In this document: in pieces, positions 25,878 through 33,932 of the stretch
Layout of the letters: the number at the start of each line of letters is the position of its first letter
How positions within the stretch are numbered: position 1 is the stretch's first letter
From: a virus
Direction: 5' to 3' (one strand)
IMG/VR virus record: IMGVR_UViG_3300028821_000038
Location: 62,001-126,000 of that record
DNA length: 64,000 nt
Translations under genes and position numbers: made by a program
Notes under the pieces: generated by a model
Database searches by the model: none
What the model was told of the DNA's origin: nothing
Seen by the model: only the letters and a program-made list of their open reading frames with translations

Positions 25878-27997
25878 GAATAGATGGCAAAAGTAAAGTA
25901 TCAACAAACATATCAGGGGCAAAAGATTTTGATATAAACCCAACCCCTGAGATGTTTATGCTGCTCTCATCCGGCCTGTATCAAGACAAGATAAAAGCCG
26001 TGATTAGAGAGCTTTCTGCAAATGCTTTTGACGCGATGGTTAGCAATGGAACTATCAAAGAGAAGGCATTCGATGTTATTGGCCCTACCGAAAAAGATCC
26101 CGTATTTAGAATCAGGGACTATGGGCCAGGCTTGTCGGAGGATGAAATATATGCCCTGTATACGAAATATGGGGCTAGTAGCAAAAATGACACCAATAGC
26201 ATGATAGGTGCATTTGGTGTTGGCTCGAAATCACCTTTTGCATACACTATGCAGTTTACCGTCACAAGTTTTAACGGAGGAATAAAGAGTGTCTACTTGG
26301 CATATGTAGACGACGGCATTCCCCGTGTAAAAAAAATATCATCTGAACCCAGCAACGAGCCATCTGGGTTGATGGTAGAGGTTGGTGTATTTAGCAAAGA
26401 TATATCTACCTTCAATTCCAAAATATCAGATGTGATATCGTGGATGGACTTCCCCGGTCCAATACCAGAAGGTATTTGGAAAGATAGGAGGAAGGTGATA
26501 TCCATCCTAAAAGAAAAGGGATACTACACATTTCTATATAAACTCGATGGTCTGTATGTCTACTGTGGAGGAATAGTATACTCAGTTGACAAAGATGGCC
26601 TTGACGAGGATATCCTAGAGATGATAGACACCAATAGTGTGGTTTTGTATGCCCCAATTGGTAGTGTATCCATTGCTGCATCCAGAGAGTCAGTAGCGAT
26701 GGATAGCAGAACTTCACACTATATCCATAACACGCTGCGAAAAATAAAGAACGGTATCGTGTCTCACATAAAAGATGTGATATCTGATTCCGACAGCGTA
26801 GTCACGGCAGCCAAAAAAATATACGGAATGGTGGTGAAATATTCATCTGTAGACTTAAGCAAAAGAGATGCTATATTTCTCCATGTTTTAAAGACAGAAG
26901 TGCTCAATATGCTAAAAAATAGATTTAAATATGTTGAGCAACATTATAGACATCATAACAACGTCAATGCCTTGGTGTTTTTGTCACTTAGCGCAAGTGA
27001 CCCAAAAATATTATTTGCTGATTGGATGACTGTCTATCGTGAGTATAATGGTATGCCAAGTAACGCTATGTTGGTTATTGCCAACTCCAGGCATAGAATC
27101 AGACAAATAAGCACATTTTATGCCAATGAGCATGACTACGATTGTGTTATCGTGGTAGACCATGAAAAATATGAGGAGGAAAAAGAAAAAATATGTACGC
27201 TATTTGGCCACGACAATATATTTAATCAAAAATTCCTTCTGGAGTATTATAGAAACAATTCTCCAGATCTGAAAAACACTGCATCATCAGAGTTCGAGAC
27301 ACCAACAAGCAACCAGAAGTTTTATAGGTTTAAGGGGGAAAGTATGTCGTCGTTCTCGATGACTAAACTTCCAAAGGATAAAAAAATAATAGCCTTCAAA
27401 ACCAATCATACTGTAAACCATCAAGTATGGAGGATTATTGTGAGGTGGTTTAAAAGGTTTTTTGATGATAATGTAGATACTGTAGTACTTCCTAAGAGCA
27501 AATATCACATAGTTGACGACAATGAAAATGTGATATGGGCACACGATTACTTTAAAGAGAAGATTGGAACAAAAAAGTCGATTACTTTAGAGATAACACC
27601 CAGTGAGTATTTGATACACAATATATACTTCTTCTTATCACTCATTAGAGGTTTGACATATCGGGAGTACATTGAAAACAAAAGAATATCTATTATTCTT
27701 AATGCTGCCTCTAAAATGTATACAGAATCAAAATATCTGAGGAGTGACACAGAAAAAATCGAGGAGGTGTATAGTGCGATTTTTAATACTAAAATAAACA
27801 TAAAGCTCAAGCTGGACAGGAAGTATGTTTTTGTAAAAAACATGGTGGCCGAAATAAACTTTAAAGAGGTGATAACACACCAAAATGCTCTGGAGATTCT
27901 GGAGTACATATACAGCGGCACTTATCCTGTTTACAGTGCTGAAAAATTTGAAAAAATACTGAAAGGAAGAGAGGATGTTTCCTTTTATATTAAATAG
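25874..27997 (+). CDS. rIIA: rIIA-like GHKL-fold ATPase
   Basis: The 707-residue protein carries a GHKL ATP-binding site as in T4 rIIA. The N box is ELSANAFDA (E46, N50, D53), the G1 box RDYGPGLS (D82, G84, G86), and the G2 box GAFGVGSKS (G112, G115, G117). The length is close to T4 rIIA (about 725). rIIA and rIIB are membrane-associated early proteins that, in T4, protect the infected cell against the lambda Rex exclusion system and influence lysis timing. The rIIB-like gene follows and overlaps by 23 bases, as expected for a pair acting together. The C-terminal 400 residues are less conserved. Confidence 0.88.
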   Translation: MRIDGKSKVSTNISGAKDFDINPTPEMFMLLSSGLYQDKIKAVIRELSANAFDAMVSNGTIKEKAFDVIGPTEKDPVFRIRDYGPGLSEDEIYALYTKYGASSKNDTNSMIGAFGVGSKSPFAYTMQFTVTSFNGGIKSVYLAYVDDGIPRVKKISSEPSNEPSGLMVEVGVFSKDISTFNSKISDVISWMDFPGPIPEGIWKDRRKVISILKEKGYYTFLYKLDGLYVYCGGIVYSVDKDGLDEDILEMIDTNSVVLYAPIGSVSIAASRESVAMDSRTSHYIHNTLRKIKNGIVSHIKDVISDSDSVVTAAKKIYGMVVKYSSVDLSKRDAIFLHVLKTEVLNMLKNRFKYVEQHYRHHNNVNALVFLSLSASDPKILFADWMTVYREYNGMPSNAMLVIANSRHRIRQISTFYANEHDYDCVIVVDHEKYEEEKEKICTLFGHDNIFNQKFLLEYYRNNSPDLKNTASSEFETPTSNQKFYRFKGESMSSFSMTKLPKDKKIIAFKTNHTVNHQVWRIIVRWFKRFFDDNVDTVVLPKSKYHIVDDNENVIWAHDYFKEKIGTKKSITLEITPSEYLIHNIYFFLSLIRGLTYREYIENKRISIILNAASKMYTESKYLRSDTEKIEEVYSAIFNTKINIKLKLDRKYVFVKNMVAEINFKEVITHQNALEILEYIYSGTYPVYSAEKFEKILKGREDVSFYIK

Positions 27998-29063
27998 TGA
28001 TTCGTTAACAATTGTGGAGGGCGGAAGAGTCCACACTATCATGTCGGATAATCCAAAATTCGACGAGGTGATCTCTTCGCTCACCACTGGAAATGAAGAA
28101 GAGGTTCTGGAGGCTATAAACGACGCATATAAGATAGACAAGTTTCTTGGCAAAAAATGTGTCGTCAAGGATGACTCTTTGTATTATGATGGGTTGGAGC
28201 TGCATGGCGCCATCATAGAAAGAGCAAAAAGCTTCATAAAGAAGGATATCCCTGTAGATCCGCTTCTCAGATTTATAGAGAAGCTCATGATGAATGAGGA
28301 TTTGGAGTCAGTAAAGGATCTGTATAGGTTCTTGGAGCACAACAAGCTTCCTATCACAAGTTCCGGGAACTTTCTTGCCTATAAAAAGGTAAAGAATAAT
28401 TACCGAGACTTTCATTCAGGGATGAATGATAACAGTGTGGGGAGTATCGTGAAGATGAACCGCCATAATGTTACGAAAGATAGAAATATCACTTGTTCAA
28501 CCGGACTTCACTTCGCGTCATATCAGTATGTAAAAAACTTTATGCGTGACGGCCGCATGGTTGTACTGGAGATAAATCCTGCGGATGTGGTAAGCATACC
28601 CGTCGATTATAACAACGCAAAAGGGCGATGTTGCAAATATAAAGTCGTAGGAGAGCTCCAAAAATTAGATAGAGATGTCCTTGGTGGGAAAGATTATATA
28701 TCGGAAATCAAAAGGGACGGCTCGGTAGTGTTCGACTTTGATTTTGAAGCGAAAAATCCCATAGAGGAGGCTATCAATATATCGCAAAGTGAGGTCTTGG
28801 CGTATATGCTAAAAGACCCGACTAAGCCAGAATTTACATTTGATGGCGAACTTGGCATGATTGTCCCTAATATCAAATATTGTTATATAGATAAAGGGAA
28901 GTATCGGGTCAATAAGAAGTTTAAAGGCAAAAACTATGAACTTGGTCGGTTTGACAATTTTAAGGCGGCTCGTTCGGTTGTATATGAGTTGTGCCGCGCT
29001 ATAGTAGATGGCAAAAAAGAAGAGTTTATTGAAGAATATATGAAGAGCAAGGATAAAAAATGA
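27975..29063 (+). CDS. rIIB: rIIB-like protein with AP2-like C-terminal domain
   Basis: The 362-residue product matches rIIB in its middle: FLEHNKLPITSSGNFLAYKK, DFHSGMNDNSVGSIVKM, and CSTGLHFASYQYVKNF followed by VVLEINPADVVSIP. It is longer than T4 rIIB (312). About residues 300-342 add GKYRVNKKFKGKNYELGRFD with the AP2-like pattern of three short strands and a helix (NFKAARSVVYE). AP2 domains bind DNA in phage integrases and homing endonucleases. This fused DNA-binding-like tail is unusual. The ATG overlaps the rIIA end behind AGAGG. Function with rIIA in exclusion resistance is taken from T4. Confidence 0.85.
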   Translation: MFPFILNSDSLTIVEGGRVHTIMSDNPKFDEVISSLTTGNEEEVLEAINDAYKIDKFLGKKCVVKDDSLYYDGLELHGAIIERAKSFIKKDIPVDPLLRFIEKLMMNEDLESVKDLYRFLEHNKLPITSSGNFLAYKKVKNNYRDFHSGMNDNSVGSIVKMNRHNVTKDRNITCSTGLHFASYQYVKNFMRDGRMVVLEINPADVVSIPVDYNNAKGRCCKYKVVGELQKLDRDVLGGKDYISEIKRDGSVVFDFDFEAKNPIEEAINISQSEVLAYMLKDPTKPEFTFDGELGMIVPNIKYCYIDKGKYRVNKKFKGKNYELGRFDNFKAARSVVYELCRAIVDGKKEEFIEEYMKSKDKK

Positions 29064-29362
29064 CTCCTAATGAAGTGTTTAGGAAGGTATACAATCACAA
29101 AACAAACTTCTTAACCCCTTGGGTTATATATAGGGGTAAGGAGGGGGTTTACTATTATGAGCTCAGCACGTCTAATGATGGATACAACCCAGACAACAAC
29201 TTGTATGGGGTAACCATCATAGATGCAAGGAATATGGAGCCAAGAAAAGATTTATCTACTGCATTCTTCAGTAGGAAAGATGCTGAGGAATACATCGAAA
29301 AGATAAAAGAAGAAGGACGAAAATTATACAAGGAGGAGAAGGATGAGCGAAATCAGACATGA
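29060..29362 (+). CDS. Unknown protein (100 aa)
   Basis: The ATG overlaps the stop of the rIIB-like gene (ATGA). The 100-residue product has beta segments (PWVIYRGKEGVYYYELST) and a charged C-terminal helix (FSRKDAEEYIEKIKEEGRKL), a pattern common in small phage proteins that carry a strand-turn-helix ending. It overlaps the next gene by 20 bases. No family is recognised. Confidence 0.6.
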   Translation: MTPNEVFRKVYNHKTNFLTPWVIYRGKEGVYYYELSTSNDGYNPDNNLYGVTIIDARNMEPRKDLSTAFFSRKDAEEYIEKIKEEGRKLYKEEKDERNQT

Positions 29363-29675
29363 GCTAAAGCCCTTTTTGGGCAAGGAAATAACAATTTCTG
29401 GAACAGTTCTTCAGTATATACCGCATAGCGAAAAAAGTAGCCTCCCTAAGATTCTTGTTGGGAGTGCATATGTATGTGGTACAGAGGTGAGGCTCCATCA
29501 TCTCTGGTTCACCCCTAAAAAGACAAAACCAAGAAGGGGTGATGTCATTGAGATAACTGGCGTGGTGGGCCAGTACCCATCGATAGACTGCAATGGAAAC
29601 CGCATATGTAAATACGGGTTCTCGAAAATAAAAAACAGCAAGGTGGTGCTAAGAAAGGAGGAGATTCATACTTGA
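29343..29675 (+). CDS. Putative OB-fold protein (110 aa)
   Basis: The 110-residue protein starts after AAGGAGGAG and looks all-beta: GKEITISGTVLQYIPH, LPKILVGSAYV, VRLHHLWF, then RGDVIEITGVVGQYPS, and a Lys-rich end. The order and the GDVIEITGVV strand suggest an OB-like barrel such as those binding nucleic acid or oligosaccharide. This is a fold guess from pattern only. It ends the block driven by motif copy 3; a broken small gene follows. Confidence 0.55.
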   Translation: MSEIRHELKPFLGKEITISGTVLQYIPHSEKSSLPKILVGSAYVCGTEVRLHHLWFTPKKTKPRRGDVIEITGVVGQYPSIDCNGNRICKYGFSKIKNSKVVLRKEEIHT

Positions 29676-29847
29676 CAAGGTATATGTGGTAGTTGCCTAC
29701 TACCTTGGCAGCAGATAGAGAAGATTATATATTATTGGTGTGTTCTCCAGTTTTAAAAAGGCAGAAAGGGAGGCTAAAAAAGAAGAGAAGCACCAAGAAG
29801 AGAGGTATGCCTGTGAAATACTAACGAGGTTAAAGATGAAGCATTAA
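29668..29847 (+). pseudogene. Broken small gene with in-frame TAG and no ATG
   Basis: A strong AGGAGG is followed six bases later by ATA where a start codon is expected. The frame LDKVYVVVAYYLGSR is then cut by TAG at 29716-29718. The same frame continues for 42 codons as good protein sequence (LYIIGVFSSFKKAEREAKKE, then ERYACEILTRLKMKH) to TAA 29845-29847. Both lesions are single transitions from a working gene (ATG to ATA, CAG to TAG). It looks like a recently inactivated 59-residue gene; readthrough or consensus errors are alternatives. Confidence 0.5.
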
Positions 29848-29857
29848 AGTAAAAAAA

Positions 29858-29872
29858 GGTATATATATATGG
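29858..29872 (+). promoter_or_regulatory. Putative early promoter motif, copy 4
   Basis: GGTATATATATATGG lies 70 bases upstream of ATG 29943, in front of the JAMM/E1-like operon, oriented toward it. A nested hairpin (GGTCGGGG with CCCCGGCC, 29871-29921) follows in the leader. Confidence 0.65.
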
Positions 29873-29942
29873 TCGGGGAAAATAATGCCTAAGGTATTTC
29901 TTCGTAAAACCCCGGCCAATAAAAACAAAAAAAGGAGACCAC

Positions 29943-30101
29943 ATGGCAGTAGACGCTAAAGAGGCAACCACGGTTGCCACGGCAATACTGGAAACGGTAT
30001 TGTCAAAGCTCGGTGACGAGCAGAAACAAAAAGAGTTCGCGGAGAAGGCAGAAGCCGTATCCGCTCAAAATGTAGAGGTTGCAGGAAAGTCTGGAATGTA
30101 A
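29943..30101 (+). CDS. Small helical protein heading the JAMM/E1-like operon (52 aa)
   Basis: ATG 29943 has GGAG six bases upstream. The 52-residue product (MAVDAKEATTVATAILETVL at the start, ending VEVAGKSGM) looks like a single long helix with a short tail. It is the first gene after promoter motif copy 4 and is followed by a hairpin with a U-run (30113-30148). The small protein should therefore be made in excess over the enzymes downstream. This is the arrangement expected for a modifier, substrate or adaptor, but it has no beta-grasp pattern and no C-terminal Gly-Gly, so it is not an evident ubiquitin-like protein. Confidence 0.6.
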   Translation: MAVDAKEATTVATAILETVLSKLGDEQKQKEFAEKAEAVSAQNVEVAGKSGM

Positions 30102-30112
30102 CCTCTCATTAC

Positions 30113-30148
30113 AGGAGGGGGATGACATCCTTCTCCTACTATTTTTTT
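30113..30148 (+). terminator. Hairpin with U-run inside the JAMM/E1-like operon (attenuator)
   Basis: AGGAGGGGGA pairs with TCCTTCTCCT (two G-U pairs) around a short loop, followed by ACTA and seven T. It lies between the 52-residue gene and the JAMM gene and probably reduces transcription into the enzyme genes. Confidence 0.6.
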
Positions 30149-30163
30149 AGATAAGGAGAAAGC

Positions 30164-31261
30164 GTGAAGCAGAAAATGAAAAAGACAACAAAGAAAACCA
30201 GAAAGAATATTGAGAGGCCCATAGAAAAAGTCAATATCAAAAATCTTGGCGTTCTGATAATAACAAGGAGTAAGTTATCAGAAATTTGGGATATTGTCAA
30301 AGATAAAGTAGGGAGCAATGAGTTCCAAATACATTATCATTCCGTTACATTCAAATGTTCCAAAGATGGAAGTGATATGTATTTGGTTATCCCTACGGCT
30401 TTTTATACATTCCCGCAGAACATATCCTCTATACTTATAGAATATAAAATGAGTGATATCGAACCTGCGAGCAAAAAGGTTTTAGATATTCACAACAAGG
30501 TAATGCAAAAGATGCATATAGTTGAAGAGTATCTGAATCTTTTGAAGATTTTTGATTCTGTAACACCCATGAGTGTGTTCGACAATAGTCTCCATCGACA
30601 TCCTCATGAGTTTGGGTTCTCAAATATCGATCTGGATAACGATCCAGAAAACCCCGGAATCATATTCAGGAAGAAAAAAGCCCAAAATTATCCACAAATG
30701 GATAGTGTGATGTATTTTGGGAGAAATAACTCATCTATCGTTACCTCCGAATTAAGGTTGGTTACAGTGAAGCCAACAAAAGATGGAGGGATTGAAGGGG
30801 AGTATGTCGAGTGCCCCACTGTCACCATAATAGATCCAAAAAAACAATATGGAATGGAGAGTGTTTTTGGGATCAGGGATGAGAAGTATCCTCATTCTAA
30901 TTTGTGTCAGGTAAAGTATGATATGTCAATAATATCACCCATTATGGCAAGCATACTGCCGAATATAGAATGGGGAGTAACTACCGGCATCAAGCCTCAA
31001 TTCATAGAGACAATAAAAGAAAGAGCCATACCGGCAAATAATTTTTCTAGTATCTTATGGGACGAGGATGAGTTGTGGACGGGAGATAGTCTGGTTCCAG
31101 ATACCAATCTCGAGCTTGAGGCAAAAGAGAGGATTGCTCTAATGTCGGAAGAGGAGATAGCCATGATGAAAAGCATGGGTTTTGACGCCAAAATACCTAC
31201 AGATGTCATAGAGTTCTATGACTACGAGTTGCAAATTCTTACAAGGGGGGCTAAAGAATGA
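30164..31261 (+). CDS. JAMM/JAB-domain putative isopeptidase-like protein (365 aa)
   Basis: The start is GTG 30164 after AAGGAG. The 365-residue product contains SLHRHPHEFGFSNID, which fits the JAMM metal site H-x-H-P...S-x-x-D: H144, H146, P147, S153, D156. An upstream helix-strand region could supply the glutamate. JAMM enzymes cut isopeptide or peptide bonds after ubiquitin-like proteins or trim their precursors. The N-terminus is a Lys/Arg-rich tail. The next gene, overlapping by ATGA, encodes an E1-like protein, and this pairing is the hallmark of bacterial ubiquitin-like and PRTRC cassettes. Function is inferred from the motif and pairing; activity is not proven. Confidence 0.72.
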   Translation: MKQKMKKTTKKTRKNIERPIEKVNIKNLGVLIITRSKLSEIWDIVKDKVGSNEFQIHYHSVTFKCSKDGSDMYLVIPTAFYTFPQNISSILIEYKMSDIEPASKKVLDIHNKVMQKMHIVEEYLNLLKIFDSVTPMSVFDNSLHRHPHEFGFSNIDLDNDPENPGIIFRKKKAQNYPQMDSVMYFGRNNSSIVTSELRLVTVKPTKDGGIEGEYVECPTVTIIDPKKQYGMESVFGIRDEKYPHSNLCQVKYDMSIISPIMASILPNIEWGVTTGIKPQFIETIKERAIPANNFSSILWDEDELWTGDSLVPDTNLELEAKERIALMSEEEIAMMKSMGFDAKIPTDVIEFYDYELQILTRGAKE

Positions 31262-32196
31262 TATCTGCACTCTATGAAGAGCGATTAGAAAGAAAATACA
31301 TTAAGAAAGCGCCTTTTGAGGATGGGGCGCTGCCATTTCTCTATTTCGCCGATACCAACATCCTTCAGGATGTCCCACTATTAAATCTAAATGCCCCTAT
31401 TTTAATGCCAAACAAGTATCAAGTAGACAGGAATAAAACATATCTGGAGTTACTGAAAGGGATACATAAAAATGCCCAGATTTATTTCCCGCATGAGGAA
31501 ATTCCAGATATGACAGATGACCTAGTTGTAGGCTTGGGAAGTAGGCTAATAGAGGTACTAAACTCATACAACTATATATATGTAATTGGGATTGGTGGCT
31601 ACATGGCAAATATGTTATTTATGATGGATTTATTGTATAGAGTAGGAACAAAAGTCAAGTATAGACCCATTACACAAATAAGATGTTATGATGGGGACAC
31701 GATTACTGCAGATAACATATGTAGAATACTGATTCCTGTTTATAAATATACTTCCAAGGGTATGTCTATGGCATCATATTTTTTGTCAGATATGTCGTCT
31801 TGTTCGACGGAGATGATGTATTTGCCTAAGATATTACAGGCTAATGCACTGGAGATGCCAATCACTACCCGTGGGCATTATTGTGCTCCGACCAGTTTGC
31901 CAGTTGGAACAAACAATACAAACCTCTTTATTGGTTCCCCTGACCTCAAAACAAGGCGGGAACTTTTCGATATAGGCTTTAATTTCATATTCTTTGGGCA
32001 TCATGGGTACCAAACCCAGATGGTGTACCGTCCACTCCCGGATAGCGATATGGCCGTAGAGACTTATGGTCGTATGGATATAAATGCATTTTATGCAGGC
32101 ATCTATATGACATTGCTCAAATTTTTAGAGATTGAGCATCCGATTTTATATCACGATGGCAAGATAATTGCTACATTTAATGCAACAAGGCTTTAG
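31258..32196 (+). CDS. ThiF/E1-like adenylyltransferase (312 aa)
   Basis: The 312-residue product has the E1-superfamily nucleotide site: YVIGIGGYMANMLFMMDLL with G111, G113, G114, then CYDGDTITADNICR with D145, D147, N153 and R156, and SPDLKTRREL with D229 and R233. These match the GxGGxG, D-x-D...N..R and D...R motifs by which E1/ThiF proteins bind ATP and adenylate the C-terminus of a ubiquitin-like or sulfur-carrier protein. PRTRC ThiF proteins carry a very similar DGDTV motif. A catalytic cysteine is not certain; C186/C202-region cysteines are candidates. The gene overlaps the JAMM gene (ATGA) and precedes the 373-residue gene. Confidence 0.78.
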   Translation: MISALYEERLERKYIKKAPFEDGALPFLYFADTNILQDVPLLNLNAPILMPNKYQVDRNKTYLELLKGIHKNAQIYFPHEEIPDMTDDLVVGLGSRLIEVLNSYNYIYVIGIGGYMANMLFMMDLLYRVGTKVKYRPITQIRCYDGDTITADNICRILIPVYKYTSKGMSMASYFLSDMSSCSTEMMYLPKILQANALEMPITTRGHYCAPTSLPVGTNNTNLFIGSPDLKTRRELFDIGFNFIFFGHHGYQTQMVYRPLPDSDMAVETYGRMDINAFYAGIYMTLLKFLEIEHPILYHDGKIIATFNATRL

Positions 32197-32204
32197 GAAC
32201 ACAC

Positions 32205-33326
32205 ATGGGACAAATAAATTTCAATGTATTCAATAAGACAGGAGTCGATGATGACTTTTGCAAGAAAATCATCAAAAATGGGCTGGATTTTCCCATCTTG
32301 GACGATATATCCACATCGGATATTTTGGCGGGATACACCGCTGTTTGGCAGAACACTATAAATGATATATTCAACGATGTTTCTAAAAATATTGGCTTCA
32401 GTAAGTATAACATATGTTACGAAGCTAGTGATGAAGCAATCGACGAATACGATTTAATTGGTGAAGTCAACATAGAAAACATTGAAGGCTATTTCTACAT
32501 AACGAAATATGATAAGCTAGATGTCATCGGGCATATCGAACTTTCGTCATGCATAAAAATAAACGACCAAAGTGATCTCAATACAACGATGGTGTTTATT
32601 GAGGCAATGGTTGAAAAAAATGAATTATACGGAATTTTGCTGACTGATGGTGTAGGAAATTTCTTGAATCCAGCACATCCGATTGTGGCTAAAAGGGTGA
32701 GAGAGGTTGGGATAGAGTATTTCTTCAACAAGCCATTTAAGATTATTGTATATGCCTGGCGCAAAACAGCAACAAGCGCTGGGCGTTTTACCAATATGTA
32801 TACATTAACACCGCTCTCTAGACCGATAACGGAGCCGGTGATGAAAATAAAAAGTGCAAGTAATGCGGTAAGCATATTTAAGCCATATTCCAAGCACCCT
32901 TTAAAAAATGTCCATGTAGACATCAACATAAATGACAGGAAGCTGTGTGACAATTATGTGGTGGTGCCAGTGCAAGTTGCACAGTATAAGGGAATCGTAT
33001 ATCCCTGGTATGGTGCCGTAGCCAGGGAAATTGGGGCAAAAACGGGGTTTAATATTGGCCCGATGTTATCCCCAAATATATCTAGTGAGTTTTCCGAATG
33101 TGAGTGTGATATGGAAAGGATATCATATACTCTGGATAATTCCGGTTTTAGCTCACTGCCGTTTGATGTCTGTACTGGCTCATATCCTGTAGCATCTATA
33201 GAGGGGTTTGCTACCTTAAATGTTGCAAATTTTGATTCTCCATACCACAGTAACGCCTGCAATATGGATCCTGTATTCATAAAGACTGCAATGGCTAAAC
33301 AGTCACTGGAGATTTTGAGGTCATGA
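32205..33326 (+). CDS. Partner protein of the JAMM/E1-like pair, unknown (373 aa)
   Basis: The 373-residue product starts after TAGGAA. It is alpha/beta with long beta stretches (LIGEVNIENIEGYFYITKYD, NYVVVPVQVAQYKGIVYPWY). Two segments loosely recall an E2 active-site region, SKHPLKNVHVDININDRKLC and SPYHSNACNMD, since E2 proteins have HPN followed by the catalytic Cys. The spacing does not fit the standard HPN-x-G-x-x-C form, so this is only a hint. Its place, between the E1-like gene and RNase HI in a coupled operon, suggests it works with the pair, for example as a conjugation factor or target. Confidence 0.55.
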   Translation: MGQINFNVFNKTGVDDDFCKKIIKNGLDFPILDDISTSDILAGYTAVWQNTINDIFNDVSKNIGFSKYNICYEASDEAIDEYDLIGEVNIENIEGYFYITKYDKLDVIGHIELSSCIKINDQSDLNTTMVFIEAMVEKNELYGILLTDGVGNFLNPAHPIVAKRVREVGIEYFFNKPFKIIVYAWRKTATSAGRFTNMYTLTPLSRPITEPVMKIKSASNAVSIFKPYSKHPLKNVHVDININDRKLCDNYVVVPVQVAQYKGIVYPWYGAVAREIGAKTGFNIGPMLSPNISSEFSECECDMERISYTLDNSGFSSLPFDVCTGSYPVASIEGFATLNVANFDSPYHSNACNMDPVFIKTAMAKQSLEILRS

Positions 33327-33784
33327 AAGAGGTAGAGATATACACAGACGGAGCATGCGATGTGCACCAGACCAAGACAGGTGGATGGTGCGCGATAGTT
33401 ATATATGGCGACCTAAAGAAGATCATAAGTGGAGGTGCTAAAAACACTACCAATAACCAAATGGAACTCACGGCGGTAATAGAGGGACTAGAGATTCTCA
33501 AAGAGCCATGCCGTATAAAGATATACAGTGACTCCAGATATGTAATAGACGCCATAAATTCACGCCTAAAGAATTGGGTACTGAGAGGCCTGGATGAGAA
33601 TTACCTAAACCCAGACCTATGGCGCAGATACATATTCACTGCATATCCCCATGAGGTTGAAGGAATATGGATTAGGGGCCACAATGGAAACAAACTAAAT
33701 GAGGAGTGCGATGCGATAGCAAAGAAAGAGATAAAGAAACTAAAAGGACGAAACACCCAAAGCTCTGCTCCATTCGACATATAA
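33323..33784 (+). CDS. rnhA: Ribonuclease HI
   Basis: The 153-residue protein is a complete RNase HI. It starts EIYTDGACD (D9), has NNQMELTAVIEGL (E48), IKIYSDSRYVIDAI (D70), IRGHNGN with H120, and a NEECDAIAK segment with D130, so all catalytic residues are present. The enzyme cuts RNA in RNA-DNA hybrids, removing primers and R-loops, and phages use it in replication. The ATG overlaps the stop of the 373-residue gene (ATGA), placing it on the same transcript as the JAMM/E1-like genes. A hairpin at 33801 follows. Confidence 0.93.
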   Translation: MKEVEIYTDGACDVHQTKTGGWCAIVIYGDLKKIISGGAKNTTNNQMELTAVIEGLEILKEPCRIKIYSDSRYVIDAINSRLKNWVLRGLDENYLNPDLWRRYIFTAYPHEVEGIWIRGHNGNKLNEECDAIAKKEIKKLKGRNTQSSAPFDI

Positions 33785-33800
33785 GTCTGCATTGGCGAAG

Positions 33801-33837
33801 CCCCCTCCGACAGATAGTCTACCAACGGAGGGAGGGG
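33801..33837 (+). terminator. Hairpin after RNase HI
   Basis: CCCCTCCG and CGGAGGGAGGGG can form a GC-rich stem; AAAACTTTTT follows. It probably ends or weakens the JAMM/E1-like transcript. A second stem (GTGGG/CCCAC, 33864-33883) lies beyond it. Confidence 0.45.
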
Positions 33838-33888
33838 AAAACTTTTTGAGTTTGGGTCGTTTTGTGGGCGGAGGTGTACCCACGGCGA

Positions 33889-33894
33889 TATTAT
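33889..33894 (+). promoter_or_regulatory. Putative -10 box (TATTAT)
   Basis: GGCGATATTATACTAAAA lies about 40 bases before ATG 33933 and directly after the hairpins that end the previous unit. It is a reasonable start for the 33933-36481 group. Confidence 0.4.
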
Positions 33895-33932
33895 ACTAAA
33901 AACAGTACCAAAAAGCAAAAAAAGGAAAAAAA

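Noticed and set aside
32205-33326. Firm assignment of the 373-residue protein as an E2 enzyme
   Set aside because: HPLKN and a later Cys recall E2 proteins, but the spacing does not match HPN-x-G-x-x-C and other E2 features are not visible.
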